Source of the DNA: Siderastrea siderea
Lineage: Eukaryota; Cnidaria; Anthozoa; Scleractinia; Rhizangiidae
NCBI GenBank assembly: GCA_964030785.1
Contig: OZ034975.1
Coordinates: forward strand, 45,663,569-45,727,568
Length of the DNA stretch: 64,000 nucleotides
Reading direction: 5' to 3'
The translations under genes and the position numbers were made by a program. Positions 25,157 to 54,900 of this stretch are shown piece after piece. The notes below the pieces were generated by a model. The model worked only from the letters and a program-made list of their open reading frames with translations. It ran no database searches and was not told the origin of the DNA. How positions within the stretch are numbered: position 1 is the stretch's first letter; each line of letters opens with the position of its first letter.

Positions 25157-28100
25157 TTAAGAATAATACGGCCTGAACTGCCTATTGTTCATCTGAAGTG
25201 GACTGAATCGAGGACTAGGTGAACGACCCAAGTGTGGACTGTTTCTCCCTGGATAACCTTGTCCTCCATTCTGTTGCCATGGTGACATATCCCGCGGACT
25301 CCTGGGCGGGGTGTAGTTACCGTAACCAGCATTTCTCAAAAGAGGAGGGGGAGGAGTCATTAACCCATGACGTGGGCCGAACTGTCCATTTGGATTATCA
25401 AACGGAGACCATCTCAGTTGTGGATCATCGGGGAAACCATAGCCATAACTTGACGGACTTTGATTGCCTGGAGAATTTGAATTTGAATTCTGTCCTGCAT
25501 GGTTGACACTTATGGGTCTGCCGTACAAAGGAATGCCATCCATGAGGCGAATGGCATAAGGCGCAGATACCTCGTGTGAAAAGCTTACAAAACCATAGGA
25601 TTTTTGTCTGCCAGTTTCTTTGTCTTTTGGGATATGGACAGCTTCCAGTGGTCCAGCCTAAAGAAAGTTAATAAAACAGTTAGGGCACCAGACATTCTTA
25701 GAAAAGAAATTAAAATAAAGATTATAAAAAAGGAAGAGAAATACTTTAAAATCAGAAAGCAAGATAACCTAGCAATTACACTGTAATACGGGACGTGAAC
25801 AATCAATGAAATCGATGATCAAAAAATCAATCAACCAATCGATGACAATCGATTTCCTGTTGGTTAATGGACATTGATTGGTATCGGCCAATCGACCACC
25901 ACACAAAAGTGGCCACGACTCATCGTTGCCATCATCATCGTTGGCATTAAAAAAGTGTAGACATCTCACGCATGTACACAGTGTGTGAACTAGTTTGAAT
26001 GTTTGAGATGGGTTGAATTTTTCACAGGATTGTTCATATGGTTTCAAATAGTGTTAAAAATACAGCACAAGTCAACAACACACTTCACTGTAGCTGTTCC
26101 TTTCGTTATGCTGTTTATGTGAGTTTCTTTTTCTCACAGTGCCACTCAGAAATAAGTGAACAATGCAAGCGCAAAACACATGAACACTTTTGTATTTTTT
26201 TAACACGTCTCTGTTCACATGCCATGACAAGACAACATTTTCTGAGTTATCCATGTACAATTCCTAAGAATAATTTGGTGCAGGGTTTCAGTGTTATGTG
26301 TAAACAGCATGAGGCAAACTCCAGAACAACAAAAGACTTTTCGAAAACATGCTCTGAAAGGTTCAACCTCGTTCCAAGGATCTCTCTTTATAAATATCAG
26401 CCAATCACAAACTGAGCTGTGAAAAGTTATGAACAGTGATGTAATAATAATCAACTGAATAAAATAAACGTGAATAAATGTTGGCAATTATTTGTTTTCT
26501 CTTTTTCTAATTTAGGCTTAGTTGTCAGTGAATTGTCCAGGCTTGTAGATGTCGTTCCCCGCCATTTGGCAACAGTTCTGTTAGTAAATGAAAACATTTT
26601 TAGTAGTTGAATTACATTGGCATTCACACTTGTATGCACGCAGAGTCACCTGAGTCATTTGGTAGCTGGTGTGAGAATTAGTAAGCCTCTTGAATGGCTT
26701 AGCGGATGTCATGATTTATGGTCACAGTGGCGATAACTTTGAGCTGATTTTGTCGTCTTTCAATATTATTGTGATGGAATTATTACTGCACATGGCGCAC
26801 ATCAGAAGAAACAAGATGGCACCATTGAATTGGATGCTATACAACTTTAACCTTCTCAGACCTTCTGATGTCCTCCACGAAATATAAACCACCATTGGGA
26901 CAGAATGTAAGATTTATTGCACTTTTCACCATTAGAGTGCATTAAGAGACTGTGTTTTGGAAATCTTGATTGAAAACAAAATGCATCAAAAATGATAGCC
27001 AATAAATGACAATCGATGTCAGTTGGTATAGATAATTGATAAAAATTGACAATCGATAAAAACTGATAATCACAAATTTCTTAGGCATCGATTGTTCATC
27101 GATTATCAATATCAATCAATTAATTGGCATCGATTGTCATTGATTGATCGATTGATTTTCCAATCACTGCATTTCGTCGATTGTTCACATCCTGTTAATA
27201 CCAATGTATCTGGAAACAACAGTTGTTGACATAACCTGCGATCAGGCCGAATTTTAGCATCACTCTCATACTCTCTTACATTGGTCGCTTGCTAAAATTG
27301 GGCCTGACACAATCTCTCACAGGACCTTGTACCGGCAGCCAAATTTTGGCCGCGGGATTCTCACAATATGATTGGCCCTTTAACAATAGAGCTGTCAACG
27401 GAAGTAAATTGTCTACGAGACTCGCTCACAATTTCGATCCATCGCCAAGGAATAAGTCTGCCGAGCTAAATGTGTCACTCTAAGATATTCTTGTTGTTCT
27501 AGGAGAATTGTCATCATTATTTTCTTTCTCTCCTGAGAATGGCATTTGGTTTGACGCAAGCTGTCTCCCTCTTGGAGCAGAGAAGTACAGCAACAGCGTT
27601 TAATCGCATTGTGTCTTGAAATTTTCATTTGAAGGCTTCAGCTAGTATTGAAAATATAACCAGAGTAGTGGTTGTTTCTACGTTTTACAAAACAAATTGA
27701 ACAGCAGAGGGAACAGTATCTTTCGCCAGGAATGATCAACAAGTCAACTGATAATTCGGTAAACTTAGCAGTAAACTGACATTTAGCAAGAGCTGCAATC
27801 AGTGAGATGCTGTATTTGTTTTTCCCTAAGTAATAAAGATTTTCAGTTTATTCATTCAGTGTTACTAATGTCGTTTTATTGATCTCTGACATTTGATGTC
27901 AAAGGATCTGACTAGTTTTATAATAAATGTTCTTCATTTTAAAATTCGCTGCTGTTTAGAGAAATAATTCGCTGCTTTTCTCAAATATTTATCCTTTCTG
28001 GAGCTAAATTAAATTATAAAATACTTGTTTGTTTATAAACGGTCTTATTTATACCTTTATTCAAATGAATGGAACTGAAGGTATTTCTCTTAAATTTCCC

Positions 28101-29381
28101 AGGATTTTTTACGCAGAAAATCAGTGACAAACGTGTAGAGAATATTTCTGGATACCACCTGAAATGAGAAAAGATTCAAGCATGCAGCATATTTTGGTAC
28201 ATGACAACCTCGTTGCGTTCTAATTCTGAATTTTCATTCAGTTTCAGCTCAGACAGAGCAATTATGTACAATACTGGAACCTTCAAGTTAGCAATCATGT
28301 AAATTTGAGCGCTAGTGCCTAGAAGATGTATTGTAGCCTGTGATTTTCTCATTTTTTGCCGACATTTGCGTGACTTTTTGCAAATTGCTGTTATGGGAAA
28401 TTTGCATACCGAGTATGGAGGCAGAAGAAATTTTGATTGGCTGTTTTGTTGAGTGTCAATCAATCAAAAAAGTGGGCCGTAGACGTTCCGTAGAAGAGTT
28501 GTATCAGGCTCTATTTTTCATTTCGCCCCCTGAACGTTTCACTGAGCCAAACGAAAATAGAACCTGATCGCAGGTTATTGTTGACATAAAAACAAGATGG
28601 ATTACAAAACCCCTGGTAGAAATCCTATACAGGATCCTACCGGATTTTCTAGGATCCTACAGGATACTGTAATCCTACCCAGGATCCTAAATGGCACCAT
28701 GTTTTTTAAGATCCCACTCAGGATCCTGTAAAGTCTTTCAGGATCCTGCTTAAGATTGTCTAGGATCCTGTTTAGGATCCTATAGGATCTTGTTTAGGAT
28801 CCTATAGGATCTTAAACAGGATCCTAAATAAGATCCTATAGGATCCTGGGCAGAATTTCTACCAGGGACGATGGAAGACATGGCTCGATATTACAACGTG
28901 AATTGCAAGCACAGTAAGGATACACATAAACAGTAAGTACGCGTCCTTGAAGTACCTTCGCTCATACGCAAAATGCTCCTAAAACGCCAAAAGAAAGATA
29001 TCAAGCGAATTTGTTTCAGGTTTTCGTTTAATGTAAAACTTATAAACTCGAAGTGTTTGTAAACTGAATAGCTGACATTTAATACATCTCCCTTTAAGCG
29101 GAGACATAACCCTGCTATAACTTCGCTTCTAGGCAAGATGTAACAACCAAATTTACAAGCTCTGTTATTTTTAAAGTGCTGTTTCCAGAAGAATGGCTAG
29201 AACAAGATCAGATTGGTAAAAACCACGAGATGGCAGGTCTCTTGACAATCAATATAAGCTTATTTGGAAGCTAGTCAATTCGTACCTGTAAAAAGAGCTC
29301 CCACAGGATTTCTTCTGTTACACGGGATTCAAGGTTTCCTACAAAAACACAGCGTTCATCGCGTTCGACAAAAGTAGCCAT
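25157..29381 (-). CDS. RBM7: RBM7 orthologue, RNA-binding subunit of the NEXT complex
   Basis: Two exons: 29381-29286 (ATG, 32 codons) and 25657-25157 (166 residues plus TAA), joined in phase 0 to give 198 residues. One RRM spans about residues 9-85. RNP2 is CVFVGNL in exon 1, and RNP1-like KSYGFVSF is in exon 2. The junction reads LFLQ-AGPLEAVHIPKDK, which is the RBM7/RBM11 signature as I know it, followed by LYGRPI. The tail is rich in S, P, N, G and Y with SPS and SPR motifs and ends RPYYS, like the low-complexity tail of RBM7. In animals RBM7 joins ZCCHC8 and MTR4 to send promoter-upstream and other short-lived nuclear transcripts to the exosome. The 3.6-kb intron contains a large inverted-repeat element and a GGATCC-rich element. 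Human RBM7 is longer in the tail; I see no frameshift. Confidence 0.92.
25790..27194. mobile_element. 1.4-kb non-autonomous element with AATCGATT-rich termini
   Basis: The left end (CGGGACGTGAACAATC at 25790) and the reverse complement of the right end (CAGGATGTGAACAATC at 27194) are inverted repeats. Inside both ends are many variants of CAATCGAT and its complement (about 25800-25900 and 27000-27180), resembling subterminal transposase-binding repeats. The interior has no long open frame. Flanks share TAATA-like sequence but I cannot fix a target duplication. Confidence 0.6.
28611..28867. mobile_element. AGGATCCT-repeat inverted element
   Basis: Terminal inverted repeats CCCTGGTAGAAAT (left) and ATTTCTACCAGGG (right) enclose about 230 bp built almost wholly from the palindrome AGGATCCT or near matches, spaced 10-20 bp apart. 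No coding capacity and no clear target duplication. It can fold into several alternative hairpins. Confidence 0.75.
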
Positions 29382-29527
29382 AGATGACAGAAAAGACGGT
29401 ATTTCAAATTATAAATGCAAACAGAAAAGCGTGGCAGACGGAAGACCTCGTCCCCAGGTACGTCATGTAAGACACGTTCTAATGATTCTGATTACTTCGG
29501 CCCAGTTCCCAGCGGACAGGTGCGATG

Positions 29528-29985
29528 GCATCAGTCATTTCCAGCAGTGCCCATCCCCCCTCCCGGGCCGACCCCCGGGCATTAGCAGTTTTTGAAAACA
29601 AACCGGCAAATGCCCCACGGCGGGGACAAACAAGCTGTTCAAATGCCCCGCGGTACAGGTTTTCGAGCTTATCTCCATTCTAATCAAAGCTAAATCAGGC
29701 CAAACTAAGTCTGAAATAACTCTTATTTCTGTGTATTGCTTCAGTGATCATTAGTTCTTTGGATCTACCGTCTCATTTTGTCCTCTTTAGACAAAGTTAA
29801 TCACAAATTTATCGTCCTTGCCCGATAAACTTATCACTGAAAGGAAGTGACAGTACTGTGACGTGAAGATCACAAGACTGTCAAATGCCCCGGGGTATAC
29901 TAATGTCCGGCCCCCGGGACGGACAATGAGGAAAAATGCCCCACTAATGCCCGGGCGGATGGGCATCGCTGGAATTGACTGATGC
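29528..29985. mobile_element. Inverted-repeat element, GC-rich ends
   Basis: The left end starts GCATCAGTCA and continues TTCCAGCAGTGCCCATC. The right end is the near-complement GATGGGCATCGCTGGAA then TGACTGATGC. GCCCC-rich subterminal motifs (AATGCCCC) recur inside. No coding capacity; target duplication not evident. Confidence 0.65.
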
Positions 29986-30100
29986 ATAACATTAAGACAA
30001 GAGAAAAGAAAAAATAAAAGAAAAAAAGTAAAACAGAAAACACAGAAAGAAATAAAGGACCATGACAATTTTTGATGTAGGGGGATGCGCGTGCGCGAAC

Positions 30101-30303
30101 GACTCAACTGACGAGGTTTTGCCTGGGTTTTTCCAGGGCACGAAAAAGGTTGGGTTTTTCTGAGCGTTGGAAGCACTGCGTGAAGTTTGGGAGAAAAGCA
30201 AAAAACTTTCGCGCAGCAAAAAAGCGGTCAAGGTCCCCCCCCCCTAAAAAAAACAAACAAACAACGCTCAGAAAAACCCAGGCAAAACCTCGTCAGTTGA
30301 GTC
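30101..30303. repeat. Inverted repeat with GACTCAACTGACGAGG ends
   Basis: Arms of about 33 bp (30101-30133 and 30271-30303) are reverse complements. The inner part includes a second pairing around AAAAACCCA. Probably a small MITE; no target duplication found. Confidence 0.65.
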
Positions 30304-30644
30304 CTTCTGTAGAAACTAACTTCTTTATTGAAAAGGGGTCAAGTTTGACAGGTTCACTGCGCATGCCATGAAGGAGTGCGTGGAATTCTTTTACTGCAAG
30401 TTAGTCGGCGTGCAGACTTCTCCTATTTCCGCGAGGAGACGTCTGCACGCAGGCTAAACGGAGTCGTAGGCTCTGGGAACAAGTATGGGAACTCAGGCTT
30501 GTAAAGCCATAGTTTCTCAAAATGTTTCCGTGTATGCGCGCACAGGTCACAAAATATTTCCGAAAATCCTCAGAAAGTTTTTCATTCTCCACAATGAATG
30601 TTTTCAGCTATCAAGTGAAGGTGCCTTGCATTTTCATTGACCAC

Positions 30645-30680
30645 AAAGAAAGAAAGAAGGAAAGAAAGAAAGAAAGAACG
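30645..30680. repeat. AAAG tetranucleotide microsatellite
   Basis: Runs of AAAG or AAGG units with slight interruption. Confidence 0.85.
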
Positions 30681-32130
30681 AAAAACTACAAGCCATCCAA
30701 ACCATTGTAAATTTAACAAACTTTCATGATTTAATGTTTAGCTGTTTTTGTATTCTTAGTCCTTAGCACTCAGCTTATTCTACAAACAACTTGTTCTGAA
30801 TTCTGTAACAGACCAGTATTTCAAATTCAAGAACACTACTATGTACAATAGAAATTTATAATATTACTACTTCCAACGCCCTTTAATTTAAACAGAGAAC
30901 CAACAAAATGATAACACACCAGCTACTCCAACAATAATATTAATAGCTATGTAGAGATAACCTCCAGCCATCATAAAACAGTTTGCATGATATCCTAACC
31001 CTTTTCTGTCCAAAAAGAGTCAAGTCTTAAGCCACTTAGTATAACATGGTTCTAAGTTATGAGTGCATCTGATAAAACAGAAAAGAAAACAAGAGAAAAA
31101 CCCAGTGCCAGAACTGCATAACTGAATGCGGTACCATGTGTCTTAAAGTTAAGATACTTTTGGGATCATGATCAACTATCAGAAACTAATCCTCAGGGTC
31201 CCAAAGGGGTTTAGCAGTTTAGGACTCCAGGGCTAGGGCCTAAAATGTGCAAGGCTCCAGGGCTCTAGGGAGCAGAATTGGGTTTTTGGTCCTGAGCCCA
31301 GGTAGAGGAAAGCTTCTGGCTCTGAGCTCCATGACAAAAAGTTCCGCCCTCCAGGGACATCAACGACTCTCCCCCTGCCCACATCTCGGTACCCTAAGTT
31401 TTGCAATTTCTAAGAAAATATGGGCCCAGAGGGCAAAAATTGTGACAATTAAGACTCGCGTGTAGAGTTAAAATAAGGTTTAATGCTCGGAGCCTACACA
31501 GCCGCCCTACAGCACACTTCTTGAAACAAGCAAAGCACCTCCAAAAACCAAGCAAACAGCAAGCATCCCAAGCTTAATGCAGCATCAATCCAGTGCTATA
31601 GCTAAGCCAAAACAACAGGGTGAGCCAACCCAACCATTTATTAAGCAAATGTAAATAAATTTGTGAAGAATGTAAGCAGCCCTCGAAATTGTACAAAAGT
31701 TTTTAAAATAAAGGATATTGTGTAAATACGACACCCAAATTTTACAGAATCTCATTTTTTCCTGCACTGATACTCTAACTGTTCAATTTTGTTGTTATTG
31801 TTGCTCTTTTGGCTCAGCTAAAACACTGGAATTTATTAGTCTCTTCCTTAGATGTTTTAACCCTCTCACTCCTATGTTAAACCATTTGTCACAAATGACG
31901 TTGATGTGTTTTTTTTCAGTCGGTAGATGAAATTGTAAGGTATGACCAATTCAAATCAAAATCACCCTAGATTCAATTTTCCTGTGGCGCTATCCATTGT
32001 CAAGTTCCTACTATTCCTCTCTTTGGAGATGAAGGGTTATTTACAACTATGTACATTCCCAGTAAATGTTTAAATCAACTGTTTTATGAAGCAAGTTTTT
32101 TAAGTTTATAGTATAATTTAAAGTGTTTAT

Positions 32131-48609
<16,479 letters not shown>

Positions 48610-48952
48610 TTTGGAAATATGTGTGCATTCATACACTGGAGAAATGGGGCCAAATAGCTTTGCTCACGTCTGTAACACTGAAGAGCATCAAGGAAAATCT
48701 TGCTCTTTAGCGCTTCCCTCACCTGTCTCAGTCATTTGTTATCCGAAATGTTAAAATAACTAACTCAACAAATATAAACACGAAAAGTTCAGCTCCTTCG
48801 AATGCTGCGTACGGAAAACCAAAACAAGAGTGTATAGAATGACCTTCGGCACATCGAGCTTTTCACGAAGATCTTCCGACGGACCCGAACTGTGAACGAT
48901 TGTTCACGTCGAGTCGATTGGTTGTCGTGAGAGTCCGTTTCGTCTAAAAATC
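48610..48952. promoter_or_regulatory. Divergent promoter interval, DCAF8 / TTC12
   Basis: The two start codons lie head to head 343 bp apart. There is no TATA box in either direction at a convincing distance. A CGATTGGTTG element (inverted CCAAT, 48915-48924) and several CG-containing segments are visible. A shared bidirectional promoter is inference from spacing. Confidence 0.6.
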
Positions 48953-51900
48953 ATGGAGGAATCCACGGGCAAGGAAGAAGAGCTACAGAAATTTCTCGGA
49001 AAAGTCGACGAAATTGGTAGGCAATTTTTCTTTAAGTGACAGCCTGATTTCTGTTTTACAGTAGCAGGCATTGTTGGAGCGATGATAACAGCTCTTTGTT
49101 TCAAATCATCTGAAGCTTTTATATTTGTGATGTTTCTATGTAACCAGTTTGCTAGTAAGCTTATTAAGCTTAATTTATCTTACCTGATCGTCGAAATGCT
49201 TGCTCAAATACCTTAATTTCAATAAATTTTTGAGAGTTTAAAGGCACATTGTTTTGGTTTGAGCATTGTTTCGTTTTTTCTAAGGCACGAAAGTGTATTT
49301 TTAGACCATATTATATTGTAAACTCAGTTTTTGTTTTTATTTTCCATGTTCATTTATGGCAATATGAGCTGTGCTTACGATAGTGAGCCAGTTTAGTTAG
49401 ATTCATGGTCTACATTCCACAAGTCACAACTAAAATTCACTGTGTTGCAAATATGTAAAACAAACTAGACAGTGTCCCTTGGCCTTCTTGATGATGTTTT
49501 AGCCTGATTTAGTTAGAGATAGGGGCGACTGTTTAGCTTGTTTATATATTGGTAGCACAGTGACCTGTAATTGTGATCAGTGGACCTGTAAAGAAGACCA
49601 GCTGGGATGACTGATACACTGACAAAGGTAACCAGACTGACACAATGAACTAAACTGGGACAGTTTTATTGTTTGCACTTGCATATATAGCAAGAAGTAA
49701 TAGGTCATTTCCGAATTGCTTCTTGCCTCCCTATCAAAACAAGGATAGGTGCACAACCTTTCATATGAAAATGAGTTTTTATTTCCATGTAAATAAGACC
49801 AATTTTCGTATGAAAGGATGTGCACTTAGCTTTGCTTTAATGAGGAAGTTGAAGACAATTTGGAAATGGCTTGTTCTGTTTCTAAAATTTCCCAGATTCA
49901 TCATGAATCAGGAATGCTGGGTTCTGTATAGGCTCAGTCTCCAGCCGTGAGTGTCTCGATGCACCCGCGATTCTCGCCACCTTCACGGCTGGGCGCACGG
50001 GTTTGATTGCATGTCCGTGATGTCATTACAATTTTAATAATTATGCAGACAATCCACATGTCATTTGCTTAAATTCTATCTGTCTTTTTTTTCTATCGTC
50101 TTGAAGAAAAGCGAAATGCGAAAAGTATGCCTGAAACGTCATCCTAAAAGTGTGAAATTTCAAGAGAAAGACGAAATCCCGCTAAATTATGTCGCGCATT
50201 CTGCCCCGCAAATTTCAGGGGGCTTGTCTCTGATTGGTCAGTCTACACAATAACCAAACCCGTGCGCCCAGCCGTGAAGGTGGCGAGAATCGCGGGCGCA
50301 TCGAGACACTTTCTTCTGGAGACTGAGCCTAGGTTCTGTAGTACTCCCTTAGCAACCAATTGCTTCCTTAGTAACCAATCAAACCCTTTATTACAGACTC
50401 TATTATGAAAGATCTGACATGCGGTGACCTGGAAAGACAGAATAAAGCACTCAATGCAGCAGATGAGTTTTTGAGGCAACACAAAGCAGAAAATGGTGAA
50501 GATTCTGATGATGAATGCAAAACCAAGTCTGACAGAACAGTTATTTCTAAAGGCAATGAAAAAAGAAGGCTGGATCCTTCTACTGCTCTTGGTCAAATGG
50601 TAAGGTTGCTTACCATTGGGATCTGCACTGCATGCCTCCCCACCCCAACATTCTGGGATCTACCCCCTCCCCTTGACAGGGTTAAGAATCAAGAATGCTA
50701 ATATTCCAAACATCACAGTCAATAGGTGTAAGTGACATGTGCCCCTTATTGGTGCATTTTAGCTTTTTATCATGGATAGAGGTTTTTCTTCGGGTACTCC
50801 GGTTTTCTTCTCTCCTCAAAAACCAACACTTCCAAATTCCAATTAGATCCAGAACGCACAAACACATCTTAATGAGTTTCTGAGCTCCTAAGTGTTTTGT
50901 GGTTAGACAAATTACATTTTACATTTTTTTTACACTAGGCCTGAATTAGCTCTTCTGGGCTTGTTATAGGTTTAAAAGAAACACTTGTTGTTAAAGCATG
51001 TATCATTCACTTTGCACTAGATGTGGTGGTACTTCTCACAATTTGCATTATACATTTTTAAATCAAGAAATATTGTCTAATGACATACATGTATCTGCGT
51101 TTTTAAGAAGTAGGATGATAGGCCTGTGTGACTCCCACATGTTTCAGCCATTCTTATAATTTGTGCTCACCAGTATATATCAACACCTACTCTATGTTTT
51201 AATCGTTTGCTGCTTTTTATCTTGATCTTTCAACCAGTGTAGTCTATTGTATGTATGTATGGCATATTTGGTGTAGTTCTGAGGAATAAATGTATTCTGA
51301 AGTGAGCTGTTCATTTAAATGTTGCATGATTGTTCTTTATTTTTCTCATTTTAACACTGTTACAGTTAATATTATTTAACAATTTTCTAAACTTTTTTTA
51401 AAATTTTTATTGTTAGCGGGAAGCAGGTGAAGTTTGTGCTGGTAAGTAGTAATTTAACATGTCAACTATGTATGTTTATAGTACAATGCTAAATTTTGGC
51501 GTGCTCCCATTGGTCAAAATCGATCACGTGATGCAATAGTGTCTCTCCTCAGCGGGCACCTATCAGCGAATAGTGCCCGTCTTGTCAATTTTCGCTAAAA
51601 ATTTAGTGTCATACAATAAAAACAATAGAGTTCTTCTGTCTCAGGCCCTATGTGTGATAGGTTCCCTCAGAAATTTGATGTTCAAACTTCATATGAACCC
51701 TCGAACTACGTTCTCGGGCTAATATTTGTTGTGAACATCAAATTTCCTCGGGCAACCTATCACACGATAGTGCCTTCGACAGAAGAACTCTATTGTCTAA
51801 ATATACAGTATAGTCTCGCATCATGGTTAAACATAGACCAACACTTCCCCTGGAATAACAGACTTATTTTTATTTTATTTTTTCTTGGCAGAACAGTTTA

Positions 51901-54900
51901 TGAAAGCAGTTGAAGAAGATGCCAAGGAGAGAGCAAAGATAAAAAAAAGAAATGAGGCAGAAGCTGAAAAGTTAAAAGGAAAAGGGAATGATGCTTTCAA
52001 GGAAGGAAAATTTACCGAAGCCATCAGTAACTACACCATGGCAATCAACAAATGTAGTTCAAATCCTGTCCTCTACACTAACAGGGCTCAGGTGAGAAAA
52101 CAAGTACCTGTGTCATTCTCAGAGGGTGGAGTATGCATTAAAGGTTCACACCCTGTAGGGAGCCTGGAGGTACCACTCCCTATAGTGTGCCATATGGGGA
52201 GGCTCCACCCAAAAGGGGTGCCTTTTTTTAAGCTTGCAGTATACTAAAGGGTAGGGAAAATTGCTATCTTTTGTTAGTATACTGAAAGGTACTCAAAATG
52301 TGCTGCACAGTAAAAGAGATGGCAGCTAAAATAAAGTATAGAAAAGGGTGCCAAATTGTGGCAAAAATAACAGCAAGATACACATGAAAGCTTGGAGCCT
52401 TTGGTAACTGACCCAGGGCAACTAAATGCAGAAGCCATGGGATATTGTTTTGGTTTTCCTTGAGTTACAAGAAAAGGGTGCAATTTTTGCTGTAGGTATA
52501 TGAAAGCAGTGCAGTTTTGGTAAAAATGATTCCCTCAAAGGGTAAGGGTTTGAGCCTATGGGCAGAGCCCCCCTATGCAAATGGTACCCCTTCTTTATAC
52601 CATTCACACTGTTCAGTGTACACATCTCAGTTAGCATTTTTTTTTGTTCATTTGTAACCACAGGCATATATCAAGCTTCAAGGCTTTGATTCAGCTATTG
52701 ACGATTGCAACCTAGCTTTGAAGGCAAGTTACTGCAGCTGCACTGTATCAATGTTGAAATTGTCCTTTTGTAATTTGTGTTTAAAATGGCTGATGTTCGA
52801 AAAATTTTTGTTAGATTAATCCAAAATGTGTGAAAGCTTTTGTTCACAAAGCAAGAGCCTTGCAAGCTCAAGGAAAGTTTGATGAGGTATGGTTATTTGT
52901 CACCGTTCCATATGGTGAGTGTTCTTTGTGGCTCAATGGATGTTTTTCAATTTACGTTTTTTTGGATACCTCCATGTTCAAGTCACATATTTGTGATTTA
53001 GCTATTTTTCTCTTAAGCTTAAGCAGCTTTTAAGACTTTACTATGTTCCCTTCAGGCTGTAGCAGTTTTTGAGAGTGCTATTCAAGTTGCTCCAAAGCAG
53101 GAAAAGGTTCTTAAAGGTATTGTTTTACAAGTCAACTCTCATTTTCAAAAGAAGTTTTAAAATCTCCTCACTTCATTTTGTTGCCTAACAGTCTATCACT
53201 GTTTGGTTACTTTATTTAATTTTTTTAAGGACCCTGTTGAGAACTGCAACTGTGAAAGGGCTTCCTGTTAAATATTTCTATACCTGCCAAGTGTCACGCC
53301 TAAGGCGTGATTGTCACGCCTGTGGATCGAAAACTGCGATCTCATGCCCACTCACGCCTGCGTTCTCATTTCTCACACCTGGTGGAAAAGTTTGAGCCAT
53401 TATAGCCTTAACTGACTCATTTTGAAAAAATATAAAGTATTTAAATAAACTCGAACCAATGCGAGAAAATAATGATCGTACTTTCAGAAAAATTCGGATT
53501 TTAGTAAGGAAAGTCACTGGAGACATGGACATAGTCGTCGAGACGAGCTCCGTATAATCTTAAATGACCAAAGCATCCATTTACTGGCCATAAATCGGAA
53601 CGTCTTCGGAACGTCTTTGGAAATCTTCGGACGTCTTCGGAAATCGTCGGACATCTTCGGATATCATCGGTCCCCTACGAAAAATCTTGACACTCTCAGG
53701 ATAAAAATGTCACGCCGATGAATCACAAAAAGTTGGCAGGTATATATTTTGTGAAATTATATTGTTAGGTTTTCACAAACAATAGTCATGTACCTTATCT
53801 TAATAATATTGATGAGCGAAGGATGAAAATAAAATAATAATATATTTATGTAGTATTGAGTTAAATTTTTATCTGTAGTTTATATTGCAGAGGCTGAATC
53901 AGCAAAAAAGAAACTACAAGATGAAAAGGAGGTGGGATCAACCTTCTCAAAATGTTTTTGTAGTGATATGACTACATGTAGTAACCAGGAAGTCCTGGTC
54001 CCAGTGGGGGTACTCTGAATTTCAAGTAACGGGGAGGTGAGAATTGGGACATAAATCATTAAAACCCCAAAACACTCCCTGGACCAAAATGAAACCCCAA
54101 AAAATCCCATGCTTAGGCTTGCAGCCTTACAAATACCCAGAAGGGATTGTTAAATATTAAAACAACTACTTTTAAGACAACAAGTGTGCGTGTACTACAT
54201 ACGTGTTTCTGTAACACTTAGTGCAGTAACAATCTTTTTATACTGCAAATCTTCCCCTCTTTTTAGCACCCAACAAATTCCCTACTAAAATTAAACTACC
54301 CAAAAATACTTGCCAAAAGTTCTTACCCCAAAAAATCCCAACATTGTGAATTGCAACACAAAAAAATCCTTCTGCCTGCCCGTCACTTGAAATCCAGAGT
54401 ACACAACCCCGGGGGTCCTGGTTCTGTTTGCCTGCAAGGGAAGGAAGGCAAATGTCCTATGTGGCCTGAGTGGTCATGCAGAAGGTGTCGTTGGTCAGGA
54501 AAATTGCTGGCTGCCAACATCTTTTGGGTGGGCTGTAGGAGTCTTCTCAGCTCATTGTTACAGGCTGGCGAATGTGCAGGTGATGATTTGTTAGGTCCAA
54601 TTTCTTTCTTTTTTGTGAGGTTGAAAACTGTCCTGATTTAGGAAAATCTCTGCACTCCAACACTCTGCACTCTTGGGTGATTTCAACCAATTGGCTGTCA
54701 GCCTTGTGTTAAATTTCCATTTAAAGCACATGCTGTTCTAGCACTTGGCTGTCAATTCTTAAATAGAACCACAAATTGTAGCATGTGAAAGGACTTAAGG
54801 ACAGTGCCTACTTGAATATCTTGGACCAGACTAGAGATGCACAGGATGTATGCGCAGTATCAAAAGGAGGCACCGTCCTTAAAAATGGTGCTCATTGGCA

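Larger units (their letters stand above)
25658..29285 (-). other. RBM7 intron
   Basis: A 3.6-kb intron. It holds an approximately 1.4-kb element with ATCGAT-rich ends (25790-27194) and a GGATCC-rich inverted-repeat element (28611-28867). The remainder is AT-rich with no further exon supported. Confidence 0.7.
29382..32130. other. Intergenic region between RBM7 and DCAF8
   Basis: It separates the 5' end of RBM7 from the 3' end of DCAF8, both on the minus strand. It contains two inverted-repeat elements (29528-29985, 30101-30303), an AAAG microsatellite (30645-30680) and a short hairpin (about 30399-30457). No gene is supported. Confidence 0.6.
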
